Shown here piece by piece: positions 23,777 through 34,773 of a DNA stretch of 64,000 nt (positions are counted from its first letter, which is position 1; each line of letters starts with the position of its first letter). The notes beneath the pieces are model-generated. The model was not told the origin of the DNA. It saw only the letters and a list, made by a program, of their open reading frames with translations, and did no database searches. Source of the DNA: Syncephalis plumigaleata (Eukaryota > Zoopagomycota > Zoopagomycetes > Zoopagales > Piptocephalidaceae); the NCBI GenBank assembly GCA_025201365.1, contig JAIXMF010000031.1:1-64000 (forward strand), given 5' to 3'. The position numbers and the translations under genes are program-made.

Positions 23777-24348
23777 ATAAATGGCTTACATTACTGATGA
23801 AAATGTCGGAATAGTAGAATGAGTAATGTAGAATGGAATGAGTGTATGGAACGATTGATACTAGATGAAAGAGAAGAACGAGTAGGCTAAGGTACAGTGT
23901 TTACCTGGCAGGTAGAAGGCAATGAAGCAATAATGGGACAGGAAGGGATAGAATAGGAAGAGTAGTAATGCAAATGTTATACAATAATGACATGTCGATA
24001 TAGATCAAATTGATTCACGTTTATTAATATTGCTAGTGGATACTTGTCAATGATGGATGGCAATGAGTGTTAGCAATAAGCATTGGCATGGTTGATTATT
24101 CAGGTATACTGTCGTTATTGTTGAATACTAGTTGGTTGACATTTAGAATGGGAATTAGTACATATTGTCTGGATGCTGTCACTTGTATTAGCAATGAATA
24201 GAAATGTCAACTTACCGAATAGAATGGAAATAGTATGTAGCCAGTGTCATTGACATTTGAGTATTCTAATTGTAATATTGTTAGTGTATTATAATAAATG
24301 AACTTACCTGGAATTGATAACTATGAATGAATGAATAAAGTGTTAAAA

Positions 24349-24636
24349 TATGTTATGTCCCCATCATATCCACCACCGCTCCACCGCTCTTACGGTGGCT
24401 ACGGAATGTTATGTTGAAGCAGCTGGATAGCCTTGCGACAATATACCGCTATACTGCTGAGTATTAACGTAATAACACTAAGCAGTAGGTGCTACAACAA
24501 TGTGTATAAGGCCATCTGTAATAAATGGCCATATACGCATTGCCGTAGTGTTCGCGATATACCAGCTGAGACACATACAAGGGATCAGTAGATTAGCACA
24601 TTGATACAAATGTATCTGTGCTAATAGGACATAACA
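24349..24636. repeat. Segment bounded by inverted repeats inside repeat copy 2
   Basis: TATGTTATGTCCC at the left and GGACATAACATA at the right enclose about 288 bases. The interior contains hairpin-prone arms, for example TAGCACA and TGTGCTA around 24593-24623 with GATACAAATGTATC between them. It corresponds to 6369-6715. Confidence 0.45.
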
Positions 24637-25269
24637 TAATAAATGAAGGGATTGGGATATGGAGATATGAATAAAAGTACAAATAGAATGCGATAGGATA
24701 GCGCGAATAAAGAATGATTAAACATACACAAAAACATATCATTAAATAAGGCCAGTCACAATAATATTAAGTAAGCTGGACTCCCTTCTCCTAGCGAAGG
24801 CAGCAACATGATGATCAAATATCATGGCAAAGCATAACTTACATGATACTATGATGGCAAATTATCTTAAACACATATCAATATAGAATAAAGATACATA
24901 TTCAAGTATTTGCAAACTAATACATTTCATAATACTCGCATAATAGATTGGCTACCCAGCTACATTAACAACTGAATGACCTGTAGAAACAGTGGTGGCT
25001 TTCTTTGATTCTGCTAAGCTTTTCCAGCCCGCCGGGCAGTTAATTTAGTCCCACCATTGCTTTGCAGTAGCTTCATATTATACAAATATATGAATGTCCG
25101 CAAGCAAGTAGCGTAGAACATCGACACCCGTTACAGGTACCGACAACACACTGAGCTGAAAAAGTCAACTACGCTCATTACCACACTCAGCGCTACGCTA
25201 CACGCTAACAGTTTACAGAGCACTGACCTATTCTACTATGTGTATGTTTAAACAACGAAAGACAAAAGG

Positions 25270-25794
25270 AGGAGGAAATAATGTTTTTATTGACTAATAA
25301 AGAAAATTAACAAATTTTATCCATCAGTCGATAATGGGGAGTGAAAATTTACATTTAAGGCATCGCATAACCATTGCCACTTGTGACCAAATGTCGATGT
25401 GGACGAAAGCGTTAACGCTGTGCGATATTTTGCCCGTATAATATTCTGTAATGTGTAGGATCATGAGTTGTATATATGTTGGTGATCAGACGGTTTGTTA
25501 TGGTAGATGCTGGCTATACGGGTACTATATATGGCCCACAGCGCGCTAATGATAGATATATGGTTAGTAATGTTGGCTTTGTCAGAATGTAAATTATAAG
25601 AAAGGGTAACAATTGATTTCCAGTTGAAGTCTGTTGATGGAGTAGTAGACAATCGTGTTAGCATGTTCGTCCAGAACTGCTGAACCGGAGGACACGACCA
25701 AAATGAATGCTCTAGAGTTTCTACGGGCTGATGACAACGTGTACAAGGAACAGTAGCGTTAGCCCACTTGGACACTTCCACTCCACTCCAAATT
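25270..25794 (-). mobile_element. 5'-truncated LINE fragment with zinc-knuckle (zf-RVT) C-terminus
   Basis: A 525-base insertion is flanked by a perfect 13-base target-site duplication, GAAAGACAAAAGG, at 25257-25269 and 25795-25807. The same sequence occurs once at the empty site in repeat copy 1 (about 7530). On the minus strand it encodes the end of a LINE reverse-transcriptase protein: CTRCHQPVETLEHSFWSC is the Cys-Cys-His-Cys zf-RVT motif, followed by ISALWAIYSTRIASIYH before a stop at 25461. About 190 bases of 3' UTR follow, without an obvious poly(A) tail. The reverse-transcriptase and endonuclease parts are absent, so the copy is dead on arrival. It must postdate the repeat it sits in. 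Confidence 0.85.
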
Positions 25795-26065
25795 GAAAGA
25801 CAAAAGGGAAAGTAAAGATGATGAATGATGAGTGATGAATGATGAGTAAAGAGAAAGATGGAGATGGGCAATGGGTTGTGGGATAGTACACTATTCATTG
25901 TGTATCCAGAACATCATCATTGTTAGCCATTTAAGCCCTGGATTATATCTTTTCGTTTAATGCTGTTTATTTTTAGTAAGCAGGAAGTGGTTATATCACC
26001 GTTTTCAATTAAAGAGGCATCAATAGAGCTGGAATATCATATTTGCATTATAGATTATTATTATT

Positions 26066-27415
26066 TTATACGTTGTCGGTTAAGATGAAATAATAGATCA
26101 TTTCTTGAGGTGTTTTACGGTCTTTAGGATTAATGATCATTAGTCCTTTCATAACATTTAGTACGTTGGTTAGTTTGCTTATCGTTTCAGGATCGTCGGA
26201 AATGTTCTCGTAATAGTGCCTTTTGTCATTCCACACCTCCACTAGCTGATCCATATACAATTGATCGGGGAGCTCTACGTGCTCCACTCCGTTGTACGTG
26301 TATCCATAAGGTGGTGTGCTGCGCAGCGCGTCGTAGATCGCCGATCCAGTCTGCCATGCATCTCGTGCTTTCATGTTGATAGGACTATTTAATAGTTCCT
26401 CCGGTGCGTAATAACCAAATGTGCTGCCTATGGGCATATCGGGCCTCATTACTCCGTTTACATACTTTAATGAGGCGGATAAATCAAAATCTATAACCGT
26501 AATATACGGATTCTTTTTATCCTGATCGTTGACCAGAATGTTTTCTGTTTTAATGTCGCCATGCGCAATGCCAACAGCGTGTAAATAGGCAATAGCGTAA
26601 ACTAGCTGTTTGGTGAATGTACGCATTATTTCAATTCTATCATCCAGTAAGCGTGGATACATATAGTCGTGTAGCGTGATATCGCCTGCATGCGAGAGTA
26701 CATGGCATAGCGTACAGCAATCTAACAAGAAATCATGTAGCCGCCTCACCACCCATCTTTCACCAAGTCGTTGCAAGGGATGAAGCTTGTCTCGTTTTTC
26801 TGCCATTAGCTATGAGCGATATTCGATTAGTACAAAATGATGGTGCAATTACTAGCTGCTAATATTTACCTTAAATGCTTCAAATTCCGCGTTAGATCTA
26901 CGTTTATTTCGACTACACTTCACGAAGCATGGTTGTCCGTTGTAAACGGCTTTCGCTGCCAATATCGGACCACTATTACCGATCCAGTCGACGAGGGTGA
27001 TCCCCTCATCCTCGAACACTTCCAAATACTCCTTGTATTCTGCGAGTTCCGATGCTGTCATCTTTTTGCCATTCGACCGTCGAACCGCCACCCATGAGTC
27101 ACTCAATTTTCCGGAGCGAGCCAATGTCGAGCGTTGACTTTTCCTCAATGTATCTAGAAAGCTTTTTTTCATTTGAGTAGAAGTTGACCGATGATGACTG
27201 GATTTACGACTTCCTATCGATGGCGGAGGTCGAAGTCGATTGGATTTATGGCTTTCAACCGACGATGGTGGAAACCGGCTAGATTTATGGCTTTCTATCG
27301 AGGGAACCCGGAAGAAATTAGATTGGATGCTTTCTATCGAGGTTGCCTGCACGACTACCACTCCTATCATGCAGATAATCAATTGAACAACACAGAACAT
27401 GGTGTACGGATGCAT
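26066..27415 (-). CDS. Secreted kinase-like protein 1 (HGD/DFD type)
   Basis: Two exons (27415-26870, 26809-26066) encode about 430 residues. An N-terminal hydrophobic segment (FCVVQLIICMIGVVVVQA) looks like a signal peptide. It is followed by four imperfect repeats around SIESHKSSRF and SVESHKSNRL, rich in Ser, His and basic residues. The kinase domain keeps the beta-3 lysine (PCFVKCS), the alpha-C Glu (AEFEAFK), the catalytic-loop HGDIKTENILV and the metal-binding VIDFDLS, where DFG has become DFD. The glycine loop (IGNSGPILAAKAV) is weak. APEELL and a DAWQTGSAIYDAL helix follow. It may phosphorylate targets in the secretory pathway or outside the cell; that is inference. Relatives lie at 27849-29167 and 35843-37019, with a shared phase-0 intron after the alpha-C region. 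Confidence 0.78.
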
Positions 27416-27848
27416 CTTGATGTGCTAGACGAGTATACCAAATGACATAGGTAAATTCAATTAATGTCGACAACGAACGGAGGCAGAGAGTGCGCAAGTA
27501 CATCTCCCTATTGACTGGGCCCGAGCACCAGCTACTATATACGTGGATGTGTGAAAATTCTTCAGTAATATTAACTGTTCTATTCTTTCAATGGAATATA
27601 TCAAATAAAAAACGCTCTGGATTACTTTCCACATGAAAACAGTTCCTTTTTAAGACAAGCTTGATTCATTATTTATTAGAATAACGTGTGGACTAATCTT
27701 TTTTTGTACCATCAATCATTGTTACGATAGCTATAAGTAGGCGGTAAACGTGTTTATCTCGATATTTTTGCTGTATGACGAGTGGAATTACGAAAGATTT
27801 GGAGAGAGACACGCAAGAATATTCTATTCTATTGAATAATGCGCACTT
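27416..27848. other. Spacer between secreted kinase genes 1 and 2
   Basis: The two kinase genes are tandem on the minus strand and 433 bases apart. A TATA-like TATATA lies near 27535-27541 for gene 1. Nothing else was seen. Confidence 0.35.
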
Positions 27849-29167
27849 CTATATTGACTGCTCGACTTTCGGTAGTATGGCAGTAGGTTCTGGACGAAGC
27901 TCCGAATTAACCGTAAATAGCTCGTCTAGTATGTTGGACACTAACTGCAACGTTTTATCGTTTTGCCTTGGCCAACGGATGGGAGGCATTGTGTTACCCA
28001 CGTTGAACACTCTTCTCATAACGGCACGGTATTCTCTAATGTTTAGCGTCACCCAGGCACCACTAACGTATATTTTTTGATAGGGCGGCGTCTCCATAAG
28101 GAACGTGTATATCGTCGCGGCAATCGACCATGAATCAAGTTTAGTTCCATCCAGCTCAGCTTGACAGTACACCTCGGGTGCCGCATATCCATGTGTTCCT
28201 GGCTTCAACTTTTTCAATTTGATTGCATGTTGGTTGGCATCACGTGTTAACGGGGTAGACAGGTCAAAATCGATAATGGTAATGATAGGATTTTCATCGT
28301 ACATATCGGTCTGAACGAGAATATCTAAATGGTAATCAGGCATGCATTTGTGTTGTTAATACGAGAATGGCATGACTGGTTAGATTATTAGTATACTGCT
28401 ACGTACTGTCAGGTTTAATGTCATTATGAGTTATGCCAACTCTGTGTAAGTAGGAAATCACTAATCATCACGGTAGCAATGACATGTTAATTCACTATGG
28501 CGTATTCATCATTTCCTCCCACTTGCCTTCTATCAATTGCTTTAATATTGTAAATACGGCATTTACTCTCTCGAGCCAATTAAGCTGCTGCATGTACTGG
28601 GTTAACGTCCTGTCCCCGCCATACGAAGTAACGAAACAGTACTCTTTGTCCGCCGTAAACGAAGTATGCATTTGGATGACTTGCGGCTGCATACCAGCAG
28701 CGCTAACTTGTGCGGATTTGAGTATCTATCATAATTCAGTTCGCTATAATTGTTGGACGTATCATACTAGTACACGATTTACCTGGTAGGCTTGAAATTC
28801 ACGATCGTAATCCCTCCGATTGTACGTACACTTCATGAAACTCAGGTCGCCATTGTAGGTTACCACTGCTGTCGTACCCTTGCCTACGACGGTGCGTCTC
28901 CATGATTGTATCACCATTCCTTCCGCTTTATACTGCTCTTTCGATACAGGTTTAGCAGGCCGCCTGTCATCTTGTATAGCTACATAGAGATAATGATAGA
29001 GTACATTAGTAAAGCGAGATTATATCTAGTTAATAAATAAATATATGTATATTACTTTTTGTTCTGCCAAAGCAATTACTAATGCAACCAAGTAGGCTCT
29101 GTCCGTAGCATAGTGCAACCCAGCTATTCAATAGAACAAGTAGTACCACGTAAATGCGATAATTCAT
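27849..29167 (-). CDS. Secreted kinase-like protein 2 (HND/DFD type)
   Basis: Five exons (29167-29056, 28979-28793, 28725-28527, 28460-28407, 28324-27849) encode about 340 residues. I chose the ATG at 29167 because it starts a clean signal peptide (MNYRIYVVLLVLLNSWVALCYG); an in-frame ATG at 29299 would add a second hydrophobic stretch. The kinase domain has a good glycine loop (VGKGTTAVV), beta-3 lysine (LSFMKCT), alpha-C Glu (REFQAYQ), catalytic loop YLHRVGITHNDIKPDNILV and IIDFDLS instead of DFG, then GYAAPEVY and a DSWSIAATIYTFL helix. The intron before YLHRVG uses a GC donor (GCAAGT, 28526-28521), the only way to keep the frame and match its relatives. It is tandem with gene 1 and shares intron positions with the dead paralogue at 35843. 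Confidence 0.78.
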
Positions 29168-29808
29168 GTTGTACCCGCAATAGTATAATAATGTAATAGT
29201 AATAACCAAGCGGACTAGTAGCAGATAAATGAAAAGAATATATCGTCGATTACAAAAATATTCTCCTACTCGTTTCTTTAAATATTGCAGATGTTTCATG
29301 TAAGCATATGGCTATAGAACGTTTATATCCTGCGACAGCATGCTGAAGAGCAATAATATTAATAGTATACGGTATCTACACATGTTATTAACACAAGCTG
29401 TGGATGCTTTTACCAATAATATACATGAGATCGTGTTTTTGTTTCAGGCTACCGCCTATTACGCGATAATATCATCATTGATCGTCGCATTAGATAGATA
29501 AACCCCTCGTCATTTAATGAACAATTATAACCAGTATTTGTCGTTGTTGTTATTATTGTTGAAACAACTTGACAATCAAGTAAAAAGCAACAGTCCACAT
29601 GGTTGCTACCATATTCATACCTATCGCTAATGAGATCTAGAGCAATCGATGATTCTTCCTATCGGCAAGATGACTGATCATTGCTATAGCACAATCGGGA
29701 TTTTTTTTTCTTTTAATGTTGCCGTGGCGTATTTTATTATAATAAACTTATTTGACAACGTTTAAATGAGTGATTATATGATAGCACAAAGTGGATACAT
29801 TTGCCCTA
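29168..29808. other. Intergenic region
   Basis: This spans the upstream region of secreted kinase 2 and the 3' flank of the SDR gene. A T-rich tract occurs at 29701-29715. No gene was seen. Confidence 0.35.
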
Positions 29809-30908
29809 TTAGATATGGCTGTGTCGTGCACCGAGATCACGTAGACGCTGATAGCTGGCATCATCGATGAAAAAGTCAAGCTGGAAGTCTTTAGTGCCGG
29901 GCACGACGGAATACTTGTCGAAATTCGTCACGCCTTGTTCGCGCAAGACAATTTCATCGATGCAGAAATTGCCGCTGAATGTACGGCTAGGCTTTGTGAG
30001 GATGGAGTAAGCGGAATCGGCCATAATCTCTGGAGTGCGACTGCCAGGATTATCCGCGGTGCCTTCAATCTGTGAGAGTGCCGCCGTCTGAATCATGGTA
30101 AGTGGCCAAAGAGCATTAACCGCGATTCCTTTGGGACGGAGTTCACCGGCCATACCCAGCACGCAGAGTGACATGTTTATCTTGGCCATGGTGTAGGCGA
30201 CATTGGGTGCGTACCACTTCTCCTTCATATCAAGCGGAGGTGAAATATTAAGGATATGTGGATTGCTGGAACGTTCCAAGTGTGGAATACAATACTGGAT
30301 CAACCGCATTAGCCGCATTAGGACTTGCTACCATTTGCACGTATCGCTTACCTTTGATACCATCCACGTACCACGGCCATTGATACTATGCATCAAATCG
30401 TATTTCTTGACGGTAGTCTCCAGCGTATCCGTTAAACTAATGGCCGATGCTAAAAGTGAGTAATAAAACAGGACAAAAGATCGCCGACATTTATTAGAGA
30501 ACTCAATGTAAATGGAAACGATGCTACGTGTAGTCATTAAGCAGATACATGATATTTACCATTATTGATTAGAATATCGATACCGCCAAATGTTTCTACG
30601 GTCTTCTCCACCGCCGCCTTGACTTGTTCCTCGCTGCGAATATCGCATATCAGTGGCAGACTACGACCACCGGCTTGGCTCACCTCTTCGGCAGCCGTGT
30701 AAATAGTACCAGGTAACTATAAGCAATATAAACGTATAAACAACTGATCAATTATACTGGAGCACGTAGGAATTACCTTAGGATGTGGTTCGGCAGTCTT
30801 TGCCGCAATCGCTACATTGGCACCATCACGCGCCGCACGCAACGCGATAGCTTTACCAATACCACGAGAGGCACCAGTGATAAACAAGGTTTTGCCGCGA
30901 AGTGACAT
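29809..30908 (-). CDS. Short-chain dehydrogenase, HSDL2-like
   Basis: An NAD(P)-dependent oxidoreductase of the SDR superfamily, closest in pattern to HSDL2; its substrate is unknown. Four exons (30908-30777, 30716-30560, 30449-30352, 30294-29809) encode about 290 residues. Visible motifs are the cofactor loop TGASRGIGKA, NNAS, the HSDL2-specific HILNISPPL, the catalytic YTMAK (Tyr-X3-Lys) and the C-terminal VNALWPLTMIQTAAL, ADSAYSILTKPSRTFSGNF and PGTKDFQLDFFID. The last acceptor (GATCCAG before YCIPHL) was preferred over an upstream one because it matches HSDL2 length. The SCP2 domain of animal HSDL2 is absent. No clear targeting signal is visible; the C-terminus HSHI is not a standard peroxisomal signal. 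Confidence 0.88.
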
Positions 30909-30929
30909 ATTGCAAGAGTGTGATATAAA

Positions 30930-30967
30930 GAGTGAGTGAGTGAGTGAGTGAGTGAGTGAGTGAGTGA
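30930..30967. repeat. (GAGT)n microsatellite
   Basis: About nine GAGT units lie just upstream of the SDR start codon, so in its promoter or 5' UTR. Confidence 0.85.
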
Positions 30968-31994
30968 ATGAGATAAAGGATAAATAATACGTAAGCTTCG
31001 TTCTAACGAGAACAACGTCAATTGATGGAGCGTTGACGTTGCCATTTATATTGTGTGTACTGTGTGCTGTACGTACACATAACATAGGATCATCTCGGCT
31101 TAAACAACTACCGATGTTTAGCGGTAGCATTCCAATACTACGGGCATTACAGTTACCGATACCTCCACTTGTTTAGAATAGGCATATCTATATTCTTGCT
31201 TGCAAACAGAAATGCCAGCAATATTGACAAGGTAACCAACCAGGTATTTATTTCTTCTTACCTATTCAGCCTTGTTAACATAGGCGAACTAGATGACAGA
31301 AAAGAAGGAGTATCCGCACATCTTTAGTATAGAGAGGCCCTAAACAATTTCATTAGAAGCAATGCGCGTACAAACATACTCTATGCCATTCGATTACATA
31401 TGGCTAGACTGCTTTGGACTACTCGTTAGTAGCAAGTTAGTAGTTTGTAAATTCACGACAAATCCATGAGCTATAATAATAATACGTTGCATTCTTGTAA
31501 TTCAATTAAAGATGGAAAAGCCCTGTATACGATATCAGCATACGATCTAATAATAATGATGATTCTACAGAATTACATATTCCATTAGAATATGCTTTTC
31601 ATAACATGGATACAACACCTGACATGGTTGTCATATTCGCCCTATCTCATCTGTCATTATCGTATAATTTCATCTTACATACATACGTGTATGTATGTAT
31701 ACTGACCACAACTATGAGCATTCTTGTGGAATAAAAAGGGGGTTATGTTTATTAAAAGGATAAATAACAGAGGACTGGCCTAATCTTCCATGCTGTACAG
31801 CGAGAATGAATGAATGAATGAAAGGGTAAGGCGTAAAGTTGTATTATTCGAGTTCATCCTACTAAGCAAACTGGTTTATCCGAATAGAACATGAATGAAT
31901 CGCATCAAAAAGTATAGTAGTGCAGTGCAAGTGACCATGCTGCCTTGCAGGTTTACAAACATGGAGAACCTAGAAGCACACTCTGTATTTGTTG
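30968..31994. other. Intergenic region
   Basis: No gene was recognised. There are short palindromic ATACATAC tracts near 31677-31700. A GAATGAAT repeat occurs at 31806-31820. Confidence 0.35.
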
Positions 31995-32285
31995 CTATCG
32001 AATGCATCGAAAATTCCAGATAGATTTATAGCAACCCGTATTGTTATTGCTATTTTGTTGTTGCTGCACCTGCGCACATCTGTAACTTCCGCACTCGTTC
32101 GTTCGTGTGCGTGTTACTTCTACGTAGAATTGCCATTTTTTCACTAATCCATTGCACGAAACCTTTAAGGCGAACGATGGAATTCCATCACACACTACAC
32201 GCACTTTGCCAACCAATAAGGCGAATAGTACGAGTGTAGCAGATAAGTAGTAGTGACCCTTCCTTTCCTTCTCACTCTCACACAT
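31995..32285 (-). CDS. Candidate small cysteine-rich secreted protein
   Basis: A 96-residue frame starting at the ATG at 32285. A hydrophobic stretch (YYLSATLVLFALLVG) near the N-terminus could be a signal peptide. The remainder has six cysteines (VCDG, SCNG, NECGSYRCAQ, GCYK, FRCIR), an even number as expected for disulphide pairs, plus a Gln/Asn run. It is divergent from the calcipressin gene. I recognise no family; the call rests only on composition, and the frame could be chance. Confidence 0.35.
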   Translation of the reverse strand: MCESEKERKGHYYLSATLVLFALLVGKVRVVCDGIPSFALKVSCNGLVKKWQFYVEVTRTRTNECGSYRCAQVQQQQNSNNNTGCYKSIWNFRCIR

Positions 32286-32387
32286 CCATCAGTGGTCGCA
32301 TATTCCTCTGCAACACACACTATTTGTTCACGATATCGCCTCACCCCTCTATAGTAAAAGTGAACACACGCTCACATACTGACCTGT

Positions 32388-32396
32388 TATAAAAAG
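32388..32396 (+). promoter_or_regulatory. TATA box of the calcipressin gene
   Basis: TATAAAAAG lies 75 bases upstream of the start codon at 32471. Confidence 0.55.
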
Positions 32397-32470
32397 CACG
32401 GTTTTTACTGCTTCCTCCCTAGCCACACCTAATCTCGCCACTCTTGACTACTTTTTTCTTAAACTCCTCA

Positions 32471-33792
32471 ATGGCTACTTTATTGAATGTGTCTCCTCGT
32501 ACGGCAAAGCCCGTCCAAGCTGGTGGCTTTACAGTTAGCAACACATTATTGATTACTCAGTTGACGCCAGAGTGTTTTACGGGACATGCACTAGAAAATC
32601 TACGAATTAAACTGGAATCTCTAGCGAGAGGTGCCACCACTAACATCACTACCGCTACCATGGGTAGTAGCAGTCGTCAAGGCTCTGCTAAACCTGCCTG
32701 TATCCATAAGTTCATTCCACTTCCTTCGTTCGCTCGTGTCATGGTGGTGATGCGACGGGAAACAGATGCCTTGCGTATCAAACTAGCCTTTGACCGAGCA
32801 AATTGGTCTGGCCAAGAGATTCGTGTCTACTTTGGCGAGGTAAGTAAGCGCGCGATAATACTTGCTGTAACGGTACCAGTAATAAACCGTCGTGTTGCGA
32901 GGGAAAACAAGGGGATACGAGTGTGTCTAGCGCCACGTGCTCTTGAATAGTGCGATGCATGCTATAGTCCAAATCTATAGCGGTATCATAATGAACCCCA
33001 CCTAGCACAGTCACGTTCCTTCGCATATATAAATATGCCATTGTTGCGCACACGTGGCTAACCATCATGTTTTTGGATGTTTGATTGATTTAGCATACGT
33101 CGTTGGAAGAAAAGAAGAACACCCTACTCGGTGTACCTGATAATGATAGACTCTGGCTTATCTCACCGCCTGGCTCACCACCAGTGGATTGGGAGAGTAC
33201 TCGCGAGGATCCGCCCAATCTACGCACACACGCTGACGACCTATTTGCTGCGTTGAACCGAGTTGTCGAGCAGCAAACGCGTCAACGGGAAATGCAAGCG
33301 ACAGCCTCGTTATCCTTGCCATCGCCCATTGAAGCACCTACCACCATTCAGTTGTTCGACAATAGTGACAAGAAGAATGCCGGTCATCATCTTGGTGGTA
33401 ATGTACAAACCCTACTGCCATCGAGTAAGATTCGACTATCGTGCCAAGAGGTCACACTACCCGCCATTGCCGTACAGAACTGGGATGATCCTAACGGTGA
33501 TGATGATGATATGTCGGCGGTAACTGGCTCGTGTACACTCGCCGTACCAGATCTACGTGCCTCTATTGCTCCTAACTGTCATGCTACTGCAGTACCGATG
33601 AAATTGACGACAAACAATACTGGCGATTTATCTGGCATGAACAACAATAAGCCATCATCAGTTATCCCACCGGCAAGCATTACATTTACATTTATGACAG
33701 AGAACGAACAAGCTGCTTCGGATCTACCATCACCCGCTGTAACTGATCATGCATCCGTTCCATTTCGTACAAGTATACCACCACCATTGTAA
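32471..33792 (+). CDS. RCN1: Calcipressin (regulator of calcineurin)
   Basis: RCAN/calcipressins bind calcineurin and tune its activity. Two exons (32471-32839, 33094-33792) encode about 355 residues. An RRM-like N-terminal domain (NTLLITQLTPECF, SFARVMVVM, EIRVYFGE) leads to the signature LISPPGSPPVDWE. The segment LPAIAVQNWDDP, followed by an acidic run, matches the PxIxIT-like calcineurin-docking site of RCAN (PSVVVH in human) and its acidic tail. The C-terminal 100 residues are low-complexity and longer than usual. The 254-base intron is long for this window. The ATG at 32471 was preferred to an in-frame ATG upstream because it lies close to the family N-terminus. Confidence 0.88.
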
Positions 33793-34773
33793 TGGAAAGG
33801 ATACACCGCTACTCTATAGCTGGCTTAAACGGTAACTCGCGGAACATGTTATTATTTCTAGATTTGCATTTATATCCATCCACTGTTGCTACTTTTCACT
33901 TGTGTTCTACCATTTATTATTATTATTATTATTAACACTTTCCTATTTCTCTACATACATACATACATACTTGGTCCTACTTTCTTTACTCTACTCTACT
34001 CTACTCTATAACTGGTATAGCCTTGTATTATCAAATGTTTAGATATCAAGATAGTCATGGCTCTACAATGCTAGTAGTAATAGCAGTAACAGTAGCAGTA
34101 ATCGTAGTTAGATGTTCAAGATTAATAGTCAAAATAAACCGCTCAGTATTTTAGATATTCATTGCGACTCCTTGCTCCTAGGATGACCCCATCCTACAGT
34201 GGTTTATTACTACTACGTGTTGTATCGATAGATGCTGCCTGTATGCTCTTTATTTTTTTTCTATTTTTCGTCAATCGCCTCTTGTAATTTACGAGCGATA
34301 TCTCTTCCCAAAGGAGTAAATCTAATAGGGCGTTGGATGCGATTTTGCCGACTGCTGTTCCATAACTAGCAAAAGGCAATAAGTTCAATACCAATGTAGA
34401 TTTGGTTTATGATGACACACTCAAGAGCTGACCTATCCTTCGTAGTTGATGCATAGGAAATGCTGATCAGCGTAATAATATAGACTACAGACGGTATCTG
34501 AGACCAATCTACAAATTTTATTTGAAGAATATCACTGTAGTAACACCTCGCGAACGAGCGACATTACCAACAACAACACTAGTATCATTGCCGCCTCAAC
34601 TTTACCGTATTTTATTGCAATTCAACTTGTTTTTATTTCTAAATAAAAAGATTAACATGTCGTGTTTATTCAGCTTTTCATGGCATGATCCTCCCGTTCA
34701 GTTGGCTTACTTCCTTGGTTGTTGCAACAGTCATTAGTCAGTACTGTGGAGACTATAGCCCTAGTCACACAAG
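33793..34773. other. Intergenic region with microsatellites
   Basis: (ATT)n near 33911-33933, CATA repeats near 33953-33971 and TCTAC repeats near 33987-34008. No gene was seen. A frame at 34194-34394 (minus) has no support. Confidence 0.35.

Larger units (their letters stand above)
23777..25890. repeat. Large non-coding dispersed repeat, copy 2 (interrupted)
   Basis: This is the second copy of the unit at 5788-7605, in the same orientation. Without the LINE insert it is about 1.57 kb. It lacks the roughly 190 bases found in copy 1 near 6720-6950. The right end is shared to about GTGGGATAG (7597-7605; 25877-25885). A LINE fragment with a duplicated 13-base target lies inside it. The copy lies just downstream of the first secreted-kinase gene. 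Confidence 0.75.

Noticed and set aside
29168-29299. Longer start for secreted kinase 2
   Set aside because: It would place a second hydrophobic segment before a clean signal peptide; relatives start with one signal peptide only.
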